Shown here: piece by piece, positions 1 to 6,500 of the stretch | How the letters are laid out: every line of letters begins with the position of its first letter | How positions within the stretch are numbered: position 1 is the first letter of the stretch | Notes under the pieces: generated by a model | Database searches by the model: none | Seen by the model: the letters and a program-made list of their open reading frames with translations, nothing else | What the model was told of the DNA's origin: nothing | Position numbers and translations under genes: made by a program | Assembly: GCA_012274175.1 (NCBI GenBank) | Contig: JAAOZZ010000121.1 | Span: 1-6,614 of the forward strand | Direction of reading: 5' to 3' | Source of the DNA: Betaproteobacteria bacterium | GTDB taxonomy: Bacteria > Pseudomonadota > Gammaproteobacteria > Burkholderiales > Usitatibacteraceae | DNA: 6,614 nt

Positions 1-6
1 CCCTCC
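1..6 (-). promoter_or_regulatory. Possible ribosome binding site for a gene beyond the left edge
   Basis: The minus strand reads TTTGGAGGG at the window edge, 19 nt past the receiver-EAL stop. GGAGGG is the best Shine-Dalgarno match in the window and sits where a further operon gene would begin. The start codon would be outside the window. The rest of the 25-bp flank shows no clear terminator. Confidence 0.3.
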
Positions 7-25
7 AAATGCCTCAGGCGACCAC

Positions 26-1729
26 TCAGGCGGCGGCGTCCTGGCGGCCCAGGACCGCGGTCATCTCGTCGCGGGGCACCGGCCCCCCCAGGAGATAGCC
101 CTGCATCTGGTCGCAGCCGAGGGAGCGCAGGGCCCGCACCTGCGCCTCGGTCTCCACCCCCTCGGCCACCACCATGAGCCCGAGGGAGTGCGCCAGGGTC
201 ACGATGGTGCCCACGAGGGTCATCGTGTCCGGGTCGTCGAGCATCCCGACGATGAACGAGCGGTCGATCTTGAGCGCATGGATCGGCAGCTTGGCGAGGT
301 AGCCGAGGGACGAGTACCCGGTGCCGAAGTCGTCGATCGCGATGTTCAGCCCCAGGTCGCGGATCGCCGAGAGCTTGCGGATGCTTCCCTGGATGTCCTT
401 CATGAGGACGCTCTCGGTGATCTCCAGGTCGATCGCCGGCGGAACGGTCACGGTGCCCATGGCCTGCGTCACGACGGCGACGAAATCGCGGCGGTGGAGC
501 TGGCTCACGGAAACGTTGACGGCCACGCGCGGCGCGCTCACGCCCTGCACCACCCAATGGCGATGGTCCCGGACCGCCTGCCCGAGCACCCAGGCCCCCA
601 CGTCCAGGATCATCCCGGTGTCTTCCAGCAGCGGAATGAACTGCGAGGGGTAAACCAGTCCCAGCTCGGGACTTTGCCATCGGATCAGCGCCTCGACGGC
701 GGCGATGCGCCGCCCGTCGAGATCCACCTTCGGCTGATAGTGGAGCTGGAACTCGCCGTTACCGAGCGCCCGGCGAAGGCGGTCCTCCATCGCGAGCTGC
801 TCGGCGATCCGGGTGGTCATCCGTTCGGCGTAGAAGAGGTATTGCTCGCCACCCGCGCGAGCGCGCGCCACCGCGGCCTCCCCATTGCGCAGCAGCAGCT
901 CCGCGGTGCCGCCGTCGGCGGGATACAGGGCAACGCCCGCCTTGGCCGTGGCGCGGAATTCCGACTCCTCGAGGCGGAACGGTTCGAACAGGCATTGCCG
1001 CAGCGCTTCCTGGAGGCTGTGGGCGACCTGGCTTTCCTGCTTGAGCCCGGTGAGGACGATGGCGAATCGGTCCGCGCCGACGCGGGCTAGGTGCGACGCA
1101 TCGGGCATCCACCGCTGCAGCCGCTCGCCCATCTGGGCAACCAGGGCGTCGCGCGAGGGGCGGCCCAGGGAGTCGTTCACGATCGCGATGCGCTCGAGCT
1201 CCACCACCACGACCGCGAGCATGCATTCCTCGCGTTTCGCCGCCGCGATGAATTGCTCCAGGCGCTCGCCGAAGAGCGTGCGGTTGGCGAGCCCCGTCAC
1301 CGGGTCGTAGTACGCGAGGCGCTCGATCCTCCTCTGGCTTTCCCGGCGCGCCCGCGCTTCGCGCAACTCGCGCTGGAAAGCGGGCAGCAGCCGCGCGAGG
1401 TTGTTCTTCATCACGTAGTCGCTGGCGCCGGCCTTCATCGCGGCGACCGCGGCCTCCTCGCCGATCGTCGCCGACACGAGGATGAACGGGACATCGGCGC
1501 TGTGCCTGCGCACGATGGCCAGGGCCGCGAGCCCGCTGAAAGCCGGCATGTGGTAATCGCTGATGACGCAGTCCCATTCCGGTTCGGACAGCGCCGCCTC
1601 GAGCTCGGCTTCCGTCTCGATCCGGCGGAATTCGGGCGTCGGCTCGTGGCGCCCGAGCAGCCGGGTCACCAGGAGGGCGTCGTCCTCGGAATCCTCCAGC
1701 AGAAGCACTCGCAGGCGGTGGGCGGCCAT
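26..1729 (-). CDS. Receiver-GGDEF-EAL protein; predicted phosphorylation-gated c-di-GMP phosphodiesterase with a degenerate GGDEF domain
   Basis: This 567-residue soluble protein probably hydrolyses cyclic di-GMP to pGpG in the cytoplasm. Residues 5-125 are a CheY-like receiver: acidic pair E12/D13, phospho-acceptor D58 in SDYHMP, S86 and K108. Residues 135-300 are a GGDEF fold, but the signature reads GADRF (218-222), the usual first metal aspartate is E177, and no RxxD inhibitory site precedes the signature, so cyclase activity is unlikely. Residues 312-560 are an EAL domain with the catalytic set visible: E346 (EALIRW), N405, E436 (EITES), D466/D467 (DDFGTGYSSL), K487, E523 (AEGVET) and Q543. 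I chose the ATG at 1729 because the receiver begins at once and upstream in-frame sequence lies inside the neighbouring kinase gene. It starts 10 nt after that kinase's stop, with GAGAG 7 nt upstream, so the PAS kinase is the likely phosphodonor. Family assignment is firm; the pairing is inferred. Confidence 0.95.
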   Translation of the reverse strand: MAAHRLRVLLLEDSEDDALLVTRLLGRHEPTPEFRRIETEAELEAALSEPEWDCVISDYHMPAFSGLAALAIVRRHSADVPFILVSATIGEEAAVAAMKAGASDYVMKNNLARLLPAFQRELREARARRESQRRIERLAYYDPVTGLANRTLFGERLEQFIAAAKREECMLAVVVVELERIAIVNDSLGRPSRDALVAQMGERLQRWMPDASHLARVGADRFAIVLTGLKQESQVAHSLQEALRQCLFEPFRLEESEFRATAKAGVALYPADGGTAELLLRNGEAAVARARAGGEQYLFYAERMTTRIAEQLAMEDRLRRALGNGEFQLHYQPKVDLDGRRIAAVEALIRWQSPELGLVYPSQFIPLLEDTGMILDVGAWVLGQAVRDHRHWVVQGVSAPRVAVNVSVSQLHRRDFVAVVTQAMGTVTVPPAIDLEITESVLMKDIQGSIRKLSAIRDLGLNIAIDDFGTGYSSLGYLAKLPIHALKIDRSFIVGMLDDPDTMTLVGTIVTLAHSLGLMVVAEGVETEAQVRALRSLGCDQMQGYLLGGPVPRDEMTAVLGRQDAAA

Positions 1730-1736
1730 GGACGCG

Positions 1737-1741
1737 CTCTC
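1737..1741 (-). promoter_or_regulatory. Ribosome binding site GAGAG for the receiver-EAL gene
   Basis: GAGAG (1741-1737) is 7 nt before the ATG at 1729 and overlaps the TGA stop (1742-1740) of the PAS kinase. This arrangement favours translational coupling of the kinase and its presumed effector. Confidence 0.55.
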
Positions 1742-4130
1742 ACGGGGCCAGCGTGAAGTGGAAGGTCGCGCCCCGGTCCTCCTCCGCCTGCACCCACACC
1801 TTCCCGCCATGCCGGTGGACGATGCGCTGCACCGTCGCCAGCCCGATGCCGGTCCCTTCGAAATCGGCTCTCGCGTGCAGCCTCTGGAACGGGGCGAAGA
1901 GCTTCCACGCATTCGCGCCGTCGAATCCGGCGCCGTTGTCGCGCACGAAGTAGGCGACGGAGTGCGCAACACTGCGGTCGCAGCCCATCTCGATCACCGC
2001 CCTATCCCGCTTGCCGGTGAACTTCCATGCATTGCCCAGGAGGTTCTCCAGCACGATGCGCACGAGGCCCGGGTCGGCCCGCGCCGTGAGCCCCGGCTCG
2101 ACCGCCCACTCAACCTTGCGCTCCGGATGGGCCTTGCGCAGGCCCGCCAGCACCGACAACGCGAGTTGGGAGACGTCCAGGTTCGTGCGCCGCAGCTCTC
2201 CCGCGGCGACCATCGACAGCTGCATCAGGTCGCCGATGAGCTCGTCCATCTGCCGGCCCGAGTTGTCGATCCGACGCAGCAGATCGATGCCGCGCTCGTC
2301 GAGGCTCGCGGCGTATTCCTCGAGGAGCATGGCGCTGAATCCCCGGATGCGGTTAAGCGGGGCGCGCAGGTCGTGGGACACGGAGTAGTCGAATGACTCG
2401 AGCTCCTTGTTCGCCGCTTCCAGCTCCGAGGTGCGCTCGGCCACGCGCTGCTCGAGGCTCGCGGCATGGCGCTGCAACTCCTCGTTCAAGCGGCGGATCT
2501 CGTCCTCGGCGTGCTTGCGTATCGTCACGTCCTGCACGGTGCCGACCGCATCGATGACGCGTCCATCCGCGCCGCGCCGGAACTTGCCCTGCGTGCACAA
2601 CGTCCTGGTTTGACCGTCGGGCCAAACGACCCGGTACTCGGTCGTGTAATCGAGGGCGCCGGACGCGAATGCCCGTTCGAAGGCCTTGCCGCCCTCCGAG
2701 CGGTCATCGGAGTGGATCACCGTCCGCGTCGCCTCGTAGGTGGGCGGCACGTCCCGAGGCAGCTTGTACAGCTCGTACATCTGGTCGGACCAAAGGAGCG
2801 GGCCGCCGGGGACGTAGCGCCAGCTGCCGATCCGGGCATTGCGCTGCGCCTCGTTCAAGTGACTCACGCTCTTGCGCACCGCGGCCTCGGCCGCGATGCG
2901 CGAGGTCACGTCCACGGGACACACGAAGCGCGTGCGCCGGCCCTTGTAGCGCACCTCGTGGGACACGATGTCCACATCGATGAAGGTTCCGTCCTTCAGG
3001 CGATGGCGCCAGAGGCCCGAGCTGAAACCCGGGTCGCGCTCGCCTTCGCGCACGGAATCCTCCAGCCGGGGGACGTCGGCGGTGGGACGGATGTCCCGGA
3101 TGGTCATCGCGAGGAACTCGTCCCGGGTATAGCCGTACTTGCGCGTCGCGGCCTCGTTCACGTCGAGGAAGCGCAGTGTCTCGAGGTCGTAGACCCAGAG
3201 CGGCAGCGGATTGCCCTCGAACAGTACGCGGTAACGGCCTTCGCTCGCGCGCATCGCATCTTCCATGCGCTTGCGCTCGGTGATGTCCTGGGCGACGCCG
3301 GCGATCCGGTGGACCTCGTGCCCCTTGCGAAAGACCGGGAACGCCCGGTCGCGTATCCACCGGATGGCGCCGTCGGGCCGGACGATGCGGTACTCCTCGA
3401 GAAATTCGCCCCTCGCCTGCTTCGTCCGCGCAGACTGGAGCACGCGCTCGCGGTCCTCGGGGTGGATGGCGGTGATCCAGTCCATCGGCGACGCGTACAA
3501 GCTCTCGCAGCTTTGGCCCCAGATCTCGGCGTAGGCCGGGCTCACGTACAGGATCTTGTCCTTTGCGGGCTCGGTCAGCCAGAACACCTCGTCGATGTTC
3601 TCCGCCAGCTGCCGGAACCGGAGCTCGCTCTCGCGCAGGCGCTCGGCATTGCGCTTCGCCTCGTTGGCCCTCGCCACTTCGATGTCCTTCTCGCGCATGA
3701 TGCACTCGAGGCGCTTGCGCTCGCTCACGTCGCGCACGGCGCTCATGACGAGGGTGCCCTGCGCGGTCTTGAGCGGACTCAGGCTGATCTCGGCCGGGAA
3801 CTCGCTTCCATCCGCCCGCAGGCCGAAGAAGTCGTGGACCGTGCCCATCAGGCGCATGTGCGGCCGGCGGAAATACCCCGTGAGATGCTCGCCGTGGACC
3901 ACGCGGAAGCGCTCGGGAATGAGCATTTCCATGGGCTTGCCGCGCATGGAACCCGGGGTGTAGACGAAGAGCGCTTCCGCCTGCACGTTGGCGAAGACGA
4001 TGAGGCCCGCGGCGTCCACCAGGACGATCCCGTCGGGCATGAGGTCCAGCAGGCCCGCCAGGGGCTCGTCGACCACCGCGAGCTCGCCCGAAGCCTTGCC
4101 CGGAGTGGTGATGGTCGCCCGCGTCGTCAC
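1740..4130 (-). CDS. Soluble sensor histidine kinase with four PAS domains
   Basis: This 796-residue cytoplasmic kinase should autophosphorylate in response to a signal sensed by PAS domains and pass phosphate to a separate receiver, since none is fused. PAS domains sit at about 22-140, 170-290, 297-412 and 425-540. The first three end near RDVSERKR, QDITERKR and VDVTSRIA, and the fourth in VQDVTIRKH. A heptad-like coiled coil (541-579) leads to HisKA with H586 in SVSHDLRAP. The ATPase domain has the N box (N696, N700 in LENLLGNAWKF), G1 DNGAGFD (731-737), an F box around F745-F748 and G2 GTGIGLA (759-765). No membrane segments are visible. The start is GTG at 4130: it overlaps the previous gene's TGA as GTGA, with GAGGG 7 nt upstream. 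The open frame continues to about 5132, but that extension is Arg/Pro/Ala-rich and antiparallel to no motif, simply a shadow of the upstream gene. PAS 1 resembles FixL in its histidine spacing. Ligands are unknown. Confidence 0.94.
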   Translation of the reverse strand: MTTRATITTPGKASGELAVVDEPLAGLLDLMPDGIVLVDAAGLIVFANVQAEALFVYTPGSMRGKPMEMLIPERFRVVHGEHLTGYFRRPHMRLMGTVHDFFGLRADGSEFPAEISLSPLKTAQGTLVMSAVRDVSERKRLECIMREKDIEVARANEAKRNAERLRESELRFRQLAENIDEVFWLTEPAKDKILYVSPAYAEIWGQSCESLYASPMDWITAIHPEDRERVLQSARTKQARGEFLEEYRIVRPDGAIRWIRDRAFPVFRKGHEVHRIAGVAQDITERKRMEDAMRASEGRYRVLFEGNPLPLWVYDLETLRFLDVNEAATRKYGYTRDEFLAMTIRDIRPTADVPRLEDSVREGERDPGFSSGLWRHRLKDGTFIDVDIVSHEVRYKGRRTRFVCPVDVTSRIAAEAAVRKSVSHLNEAQRNARIGSWRYVPGGPLLWSDQMYELYKLPRDVPPTYEATRTVIHSDDRSEGGKAFERAFASGALDYTTEYRVVWPDGQTRTLCTQGKFRRGADGRVIDAVGTVQDVTIRKHAEDEIRRLNEELQRHAASLEQRVAERTSELEAANKELESFDYSVSHDLRAPLNRIRGFSAMLLEEYAASLDERGIDLLRRIDNSGRQMDELIGDLMQLSMVAAGELRRTNLDVSQLALSVLAGLRKAHPERKVEWAVEPGLTARADPGLVRIVLENLLGNAWKFTGKRDRAVIEMGCDRSVAHSVAYFVRDNGAGFDGANAWKLFAPFQRLHARADFEGTGIGLATVQRIVHRHGGKVWVQAEEDRGATFHFTLAP

Positions 4131-5761
4131 GACGGGACCCTCACCATGATCTCCGTCCCGGCGTCGGGGATCGACCCGATGTCGAAGCGTCCGCCCACCG
4201 CCTCGGCGCGCTCGCGCATCGTCACCAGGCCGTGTCCCCTGCGGGGACTGGGCTCGAGCGCGGGGTCGAAGCCGATCCCGTCGTCGGATACCGTGAGGAC
4301 GCATTCGGCGTTGCCCTGGTCGAGCTCGACGGAGACGTGGCTGGCCTTCCCGTGCTTGGCCACGTTGTTGAGCGCCTCCTGCACGATGCGAAACAGCGTG
4401 ATCTCGACCTCCTGGCCCACTCGCTTCAGGGGCTCCGCCCCGCGCACTTCCACGCCGATTCCGGTGCGCCGCGAGAATTCCTCCGAATACCATTGCAGCG
4501 CGAGGAGCAGCCCGTGGTCGTCGAGCATCGGGGGACGCAGCTCCGACATCACGTTGTCGATGGCGTCCGCCGTCGACTCCACGAGGGTGGCGGAGTCTTC
4601 GAGGCGCGAGCGCAGCTCCGGGCGGGCGCCGAGGGGAAATTCCTGGCCGAGGATGTCCAGGTTGATTCCCAGCACGGTGAGGTTCTGCCCTACGCGGTCG
4701 TGGAGCTCCCGCGCGAGGTCCCGGCGCTCGGATTCCTGGACGTCCACCAGCCGGCGGGAGAGGAACTGGAGCTGCTCGGCGGCGTGCAGCTGCGCCTCGC
4801 GGAAGAATCGCTCGTTCTCGCAGCATCGGCCCACCAGCGAGCCGAGGACCGTGAGGAGCTGCTCGTCGTCCTCGCTGAACCGCGCTTCGTCCAACCGGTC
4901 CATGAGGCAGATCCAGCCATAGGTCGCACCGGGCGACGACACCGGCGCGGCGAGGAATGAGGCGAAGCCGGGAAAGCCCTCCGGCAAGCCCGAATCCCGC
5001 GTCTGCGAGAACGGCCGCGACATCCTCATCGCCCTGCCACTTCGGAACACTTCCCCCAGCACGCCGCGATCGAGCTCCGGGGCGCCGAAACGCCTCGCCT
5101 CGGCCGCGGGCATCCCGCTCGCGACCAGGCAAGTGCTCGCGCCCGAGCCGCCTTCGCGCACTCCCAGCGCGCCGTAGCGCGCCCCGAGGAGCTCGCGGGC
5201 GCCATGGCAGGCATCCTCCAGCAGGCGGTGGCAGTCGCGCTGCTCCATGAGCCTCAGGTTGAGCGCAACCAGGGCCTGCAGGCGACAGCTCGTGAGATGG
5301 AGCGCTTCGGCCTTCTGGGAGAGCTTGCCCGCGAGGACGCGCAGGTGCTCCAGGTCGAACGACGCACGGGGCACTTCCTGCGCCAAGGGGGGACGCAGCC
5401 CCAGCGTGTCCTCCACCTTGCGGATGACGTCATCCGGCTCGCTCGGCTTCGCGATGACCTCGCACACGCCGACGGTGTCCGCCAGGTCCCGGGCCTCGCG
5501 CTCGTCGAAGTGGGCCGTGCACAGGATCACCTTCGTGGCGGCGATGTCGCTTCGGGCGCGCAGCTCGCGCACGAACTCGTAGCCGTCCATGATCGGCATG
5601 AGGATGTCGCAGATCACGACATCGGGCCGCTCGGAGCGCACCAGGGCGAGCGCTTCCCGGCCGCCGCCCGCTTCCACCATGCGATGCCCGCGATGGCCGA
5701 GCATCGAAACCAGGATCTCGCGGTTGTCCGCGCGGCCGTCCACCACCAGGATCGTTGCCAT
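4127..5761 (-). CDS. Receiver-GAF-HisKA_3 sensor histidine kinase with an atypical receiver
   Basis: This 544-residue soluble kinase belongs to the NarX/DegS-like HisKA_3 class. Residues 3-120 form a receiver with phospho-acceptor D52 (CDILMP), T82 and K105-P106. Its usual DD pair reads D8-G9 (VVDGR), so the CheY D13 equivalent is missing. A GAF domain spans about 170-315, followed by a short helical linker. The dimerisation/H-box has H354 in ARELHDRVGQ, and the ATPase domain shows N465/N466 (EALNNVAKH), G1 DDGIGFD (493-499) and G2 GHGL (509-512). The C-terminus closely resembles the partial kinase at the right edge of the window. HisKA_3 kinases normally phosphorylate NarL-type regulators, so the LuxR-type regulator just upstream is the natural partner. 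I chose ATG 5761; a GTG directly before it (5764) is possible but has even less room for a ribosome site. No membrane segments are seen. The GAF ligand cannot be deduced. The stop overlaps the next gene's start by 4 bp. Confidence 0.94.
   Translation of the reverse strand: MATILVVDGRADNREILVSMLGHRGHRMVEAGGGREALALVRSERPDVVICDILMPIMDGYEFVRELRARSDIAATKVILCTAHFDEREARDLADTVGVCEVIAKPSEPDDVIRKVEDTLGLRPPLAQEVPRASFDLEHLRVLAGKLSQKAEALHLTSCRLQALVALNLRLMEQRDCHRLLEDACHGARELLGARYGALGVREGGSGASTCLVASGMPAAEARRFGAPELDRGVLGEVFRSGRAMRMSRPFSQTRDSGLPEGFPGFASFLAAPVSSPGATYGWICLMDRLDEARFSEDDEQLLTVLGSLVGRCCENERFFREAQLHAAEQLQFLSRRLVDVQESERRDLARELHDRVGQNLTVLGINLDILGQEFPLGARPELRSRLEDSATLVESTADAIDNVMSELRPPMLDDHGLLLALQWYSEEFSRRTGIGVEVRGAEPLKRVGQEVEITLFRIVQEALNNVAKHGKASHVSVELDQGNAECVLTVSDDGIGFDPALEPSPRRGHGLVTMRERAEAVGGRFDIGSIPDAGTEIMVRVPS
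4138..4142 (-). promoter_or_regulatory. Ribosome binding site GAGGG supporting the GTG start of the PAS kinase
   Basis: GAGGG (4142-4138) sits 7 nt before the GTG at 4130 and lies within the last codons (V-R-V-P-S) of the receiver-GAF kinase. Together with the GTGA stop/start overlap it decides the start of the four-PAS kinase, which has no ATG nearby. Confidence 0.65.
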
Positions 5762-5768
5762 CACCCCC

Positions 5769-5774
5769 CATATA
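5769..5774 (-). promoter_or_regulatory. Possible -10 element placed for a leaderless or very short-leader transcript
   Basis: TATATG on the minus strand ends 7 nt before the ATG at 5761, so a transcript starting at normal spacing would begin at or next to the start codon. No convincing -35 hexamer is found 16-18 nt upstream (AGCGCG at 17 nt). The same stretch gives only a G run (5769-5764) ending 2 nt before ATG as a ribosome site, which is too close to be standard. Weak evidence. Confidence 0.15.
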
Positions 5775-5834
5775 GCGGGTGCGGGATCGCTCGCGCTAGC
5801 GGGTCGCCTCTACAATTGGCGTCAGGATATTCCC

Positions 5835-5850
5835 GACAACGTACGTTAAC
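5835..5850. promoter_or_regulatory. Imperfect 16-bp palindrome, candidate operator
   Basis: On the plus strand the sequence is GACAACGTACGTTAAC. The inner 10 bp (5838-5847, AACGTACGTT) are a perfect palindrome, and 6 of 8 positions are symmetric across the full 16 bp. It lies directly downstream of a LuxR-family regulator gene and upstream of a kinase gene, where an autoregulatory site would be expected. It is unlike the GC-rich surroundings. Binding by the adjacent regulator is inference only. Confidence 0.3.
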
Positions 5851-5854
5851 ACGG

Positions 5855-6499
5855 CTACTCGATGGTGGCGATTCCGTGCTGGATGGCGAACTTCACCAGG
5901 CTCGCGAGGTCGTGGATCTCGAGCTTGTCCATCATGCGCGCGCGATAGGTCTCGACGGTCTTGGGAGACAGCGACAGCTTGGAAGCGATCTCCACCACCG
6001 AGCGCCCTTCGGCCAGCATCTGCAGGACCTGGCGCTCCCGCGAGCTCAGCCGCTCCACGGGATCCAGGGACGCGCTGCGCGTCACGAACTGGTCGATCAC
6101 GCTGTCGGCGAGCGGCTTGCTCAGGTAGCGCCGGCCGCCGTGGACCGCGCGAATGGCGTCGACCACCTCCTTCGCCGCCGATTTCTTGACCACGTAACCC
6201 GTCGCACCCGCCTGCAGCGCGCGGCACACGTGCACCGGATCGGAATACATGGACAGCATGATCACGCGGATGCCGGGCTCGCGTTCGCAGATGAGGTGGG
6301 TGGCCTCGGTGCCGTTGAGCTCCGGCATGGCGTTGTCCATCAGCACGATGTCGGGACGGTTCTCCACGGCGCTGCGGACCGCTTCGCGGCCGTCCGGGAC
6401 GCAGCCGATCACCTTCATGTCGGACTGCGCCTCGATGAGATAGCGCAGCCCCTCCGCCACCACGCCATGGTCGTCGGCGATGAGGACGCGAATGGTCAT
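5855..6499 (-). CDS. NarL/FixJ-family response regulator (receiver + LuxR-type HTH)
   Basis: This 214-residue transcription regulator has the length typical of the NarL/UhpA/GacA group. Residues 3-120 form a complete receiver: D9/D10 (IADDH), phospho-acceptor D55 in LMDNAMP, S83 and K105. Residues 149-210 are a LuxR helix-turn-helix domain, starting LSSRERQVLQ, with the recognition region SLSPKTVETYRARM. Phosphorylation is expected to free the HTH for dimerisation and binding to inverted DNA sites. The ATG at 6499 lies 1 nt after the stop of an upstream HisKA_3 kinase (TGA-G-ATG), a classic kinase/regulator pair, so translational coupling is likely. A GAGGG lies 12 nt upstream, rather far for a normal ribosome site, which fits coupling. 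A second HisKA_3 kinase follows 93 bp downstream and could also act on this regulator. The target genes are unknown; the palindrome in the gap just downstream is a candidate site. No specific gene name is justified. Confidence 0.96.
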   Translation of the reverse strand: MTIRVLIADDHGVVAEGLRYLIEAQSDMKVIGCVPDGREAVRSAVENRPDIVLMDNAMPELNGTEATHLICEREPGIRVIMLSMYSDPVHVCRALQAGATGYVVKKSAAKEVVDAIRAVHGGRRYLSKPLADSVIDQFVTRSASLDPVERLSSRERQVLQMLAEGRSVVEIASKLSLSPKTVETYRARMMDKLEIHDLASLVKFAIQHGIATIE

Positions 6500-6500
6500 C

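Larger units (their letters stand above)
5762..5854 (-). promoter_or_regulatory. 93-bp intergenic region, candidate internal promoter/control region
   Basis: This is the only non-coding stretch of any size, lying between the regulator stop and the receiver-GAF kinase start. Its upstream half (5811-5850) is clearly AT-richer than the surrounding genes and contains a palindrome. A weak sigma-70-like pair can be drawn on the minus strand: GTGTTA (5852-5847) and TATCCT (5829-5824), 17 nt apart, which would put the palindrome core at the start of the spacer. The match to consensus is poor. No U-tract terminator hairpin is visible, so readthrough from the regulator gene is also plausible. Confidence 0.35.

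Noticed and set aside
13..32. 8-bp direct repeat ctcaggcg (13-20 and 25-32) around the receiver-EAL stop, and a possible GCCT/AGGC stem
   Set aside because: Too short to separate from chance, the stem has a 1-nt loop, and no U-tract follows, so it is not called as a terminator or attachment site.
188..1090. Plus-strand open frame of 300 codons under the EAL gene
   Set aside because: It is antisense to conserved EAL and GGDEF segments; the composition is that of a shadow frame.
1730..1972. N-terminal extension of the receiver-EAL frame to 1972
   Set aside because: The 81 extra residues are low-complexity Arg/Ser-rich and lie inside the PAS kinase ATPase domain. The receiver fold begins right at the ATG at 1729.
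2466..4922. Plus-strand open frame of 818 codons antisense to the two kinases
   Set aside because: It mirrors real kinase genes with clear motifs on the other strand. Its translation is rich in His/Val/Arg/Ala/Leu with no domain, as expected from antisense frames in GC-rich DNA.
4131..5132. N-terminal extension of the PAS kinase frame to 5132
   Set aside because: The extra 334 residues are Arg/Pro/Gly/Ala-rich without any fold and fully overlap the receiver-GAF kinase in another frame. The GTG at 4130 has an RBS and a stop/start overlap.
5794..5801. 8-bp palindrome cgctagcg in the intergenic gap
   Set aside because: Short, GC-dominated and not extendable; no terminator hairpin or operator can be argued from it.
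5796..6227. Minus-strand open frame of 143 codons overlapping the regulator and the intergenic gap
   Set aside because: It is out of frame with the well-supported NarL-type regulator, Arg/Ala/Gly-rich, and has no motif.
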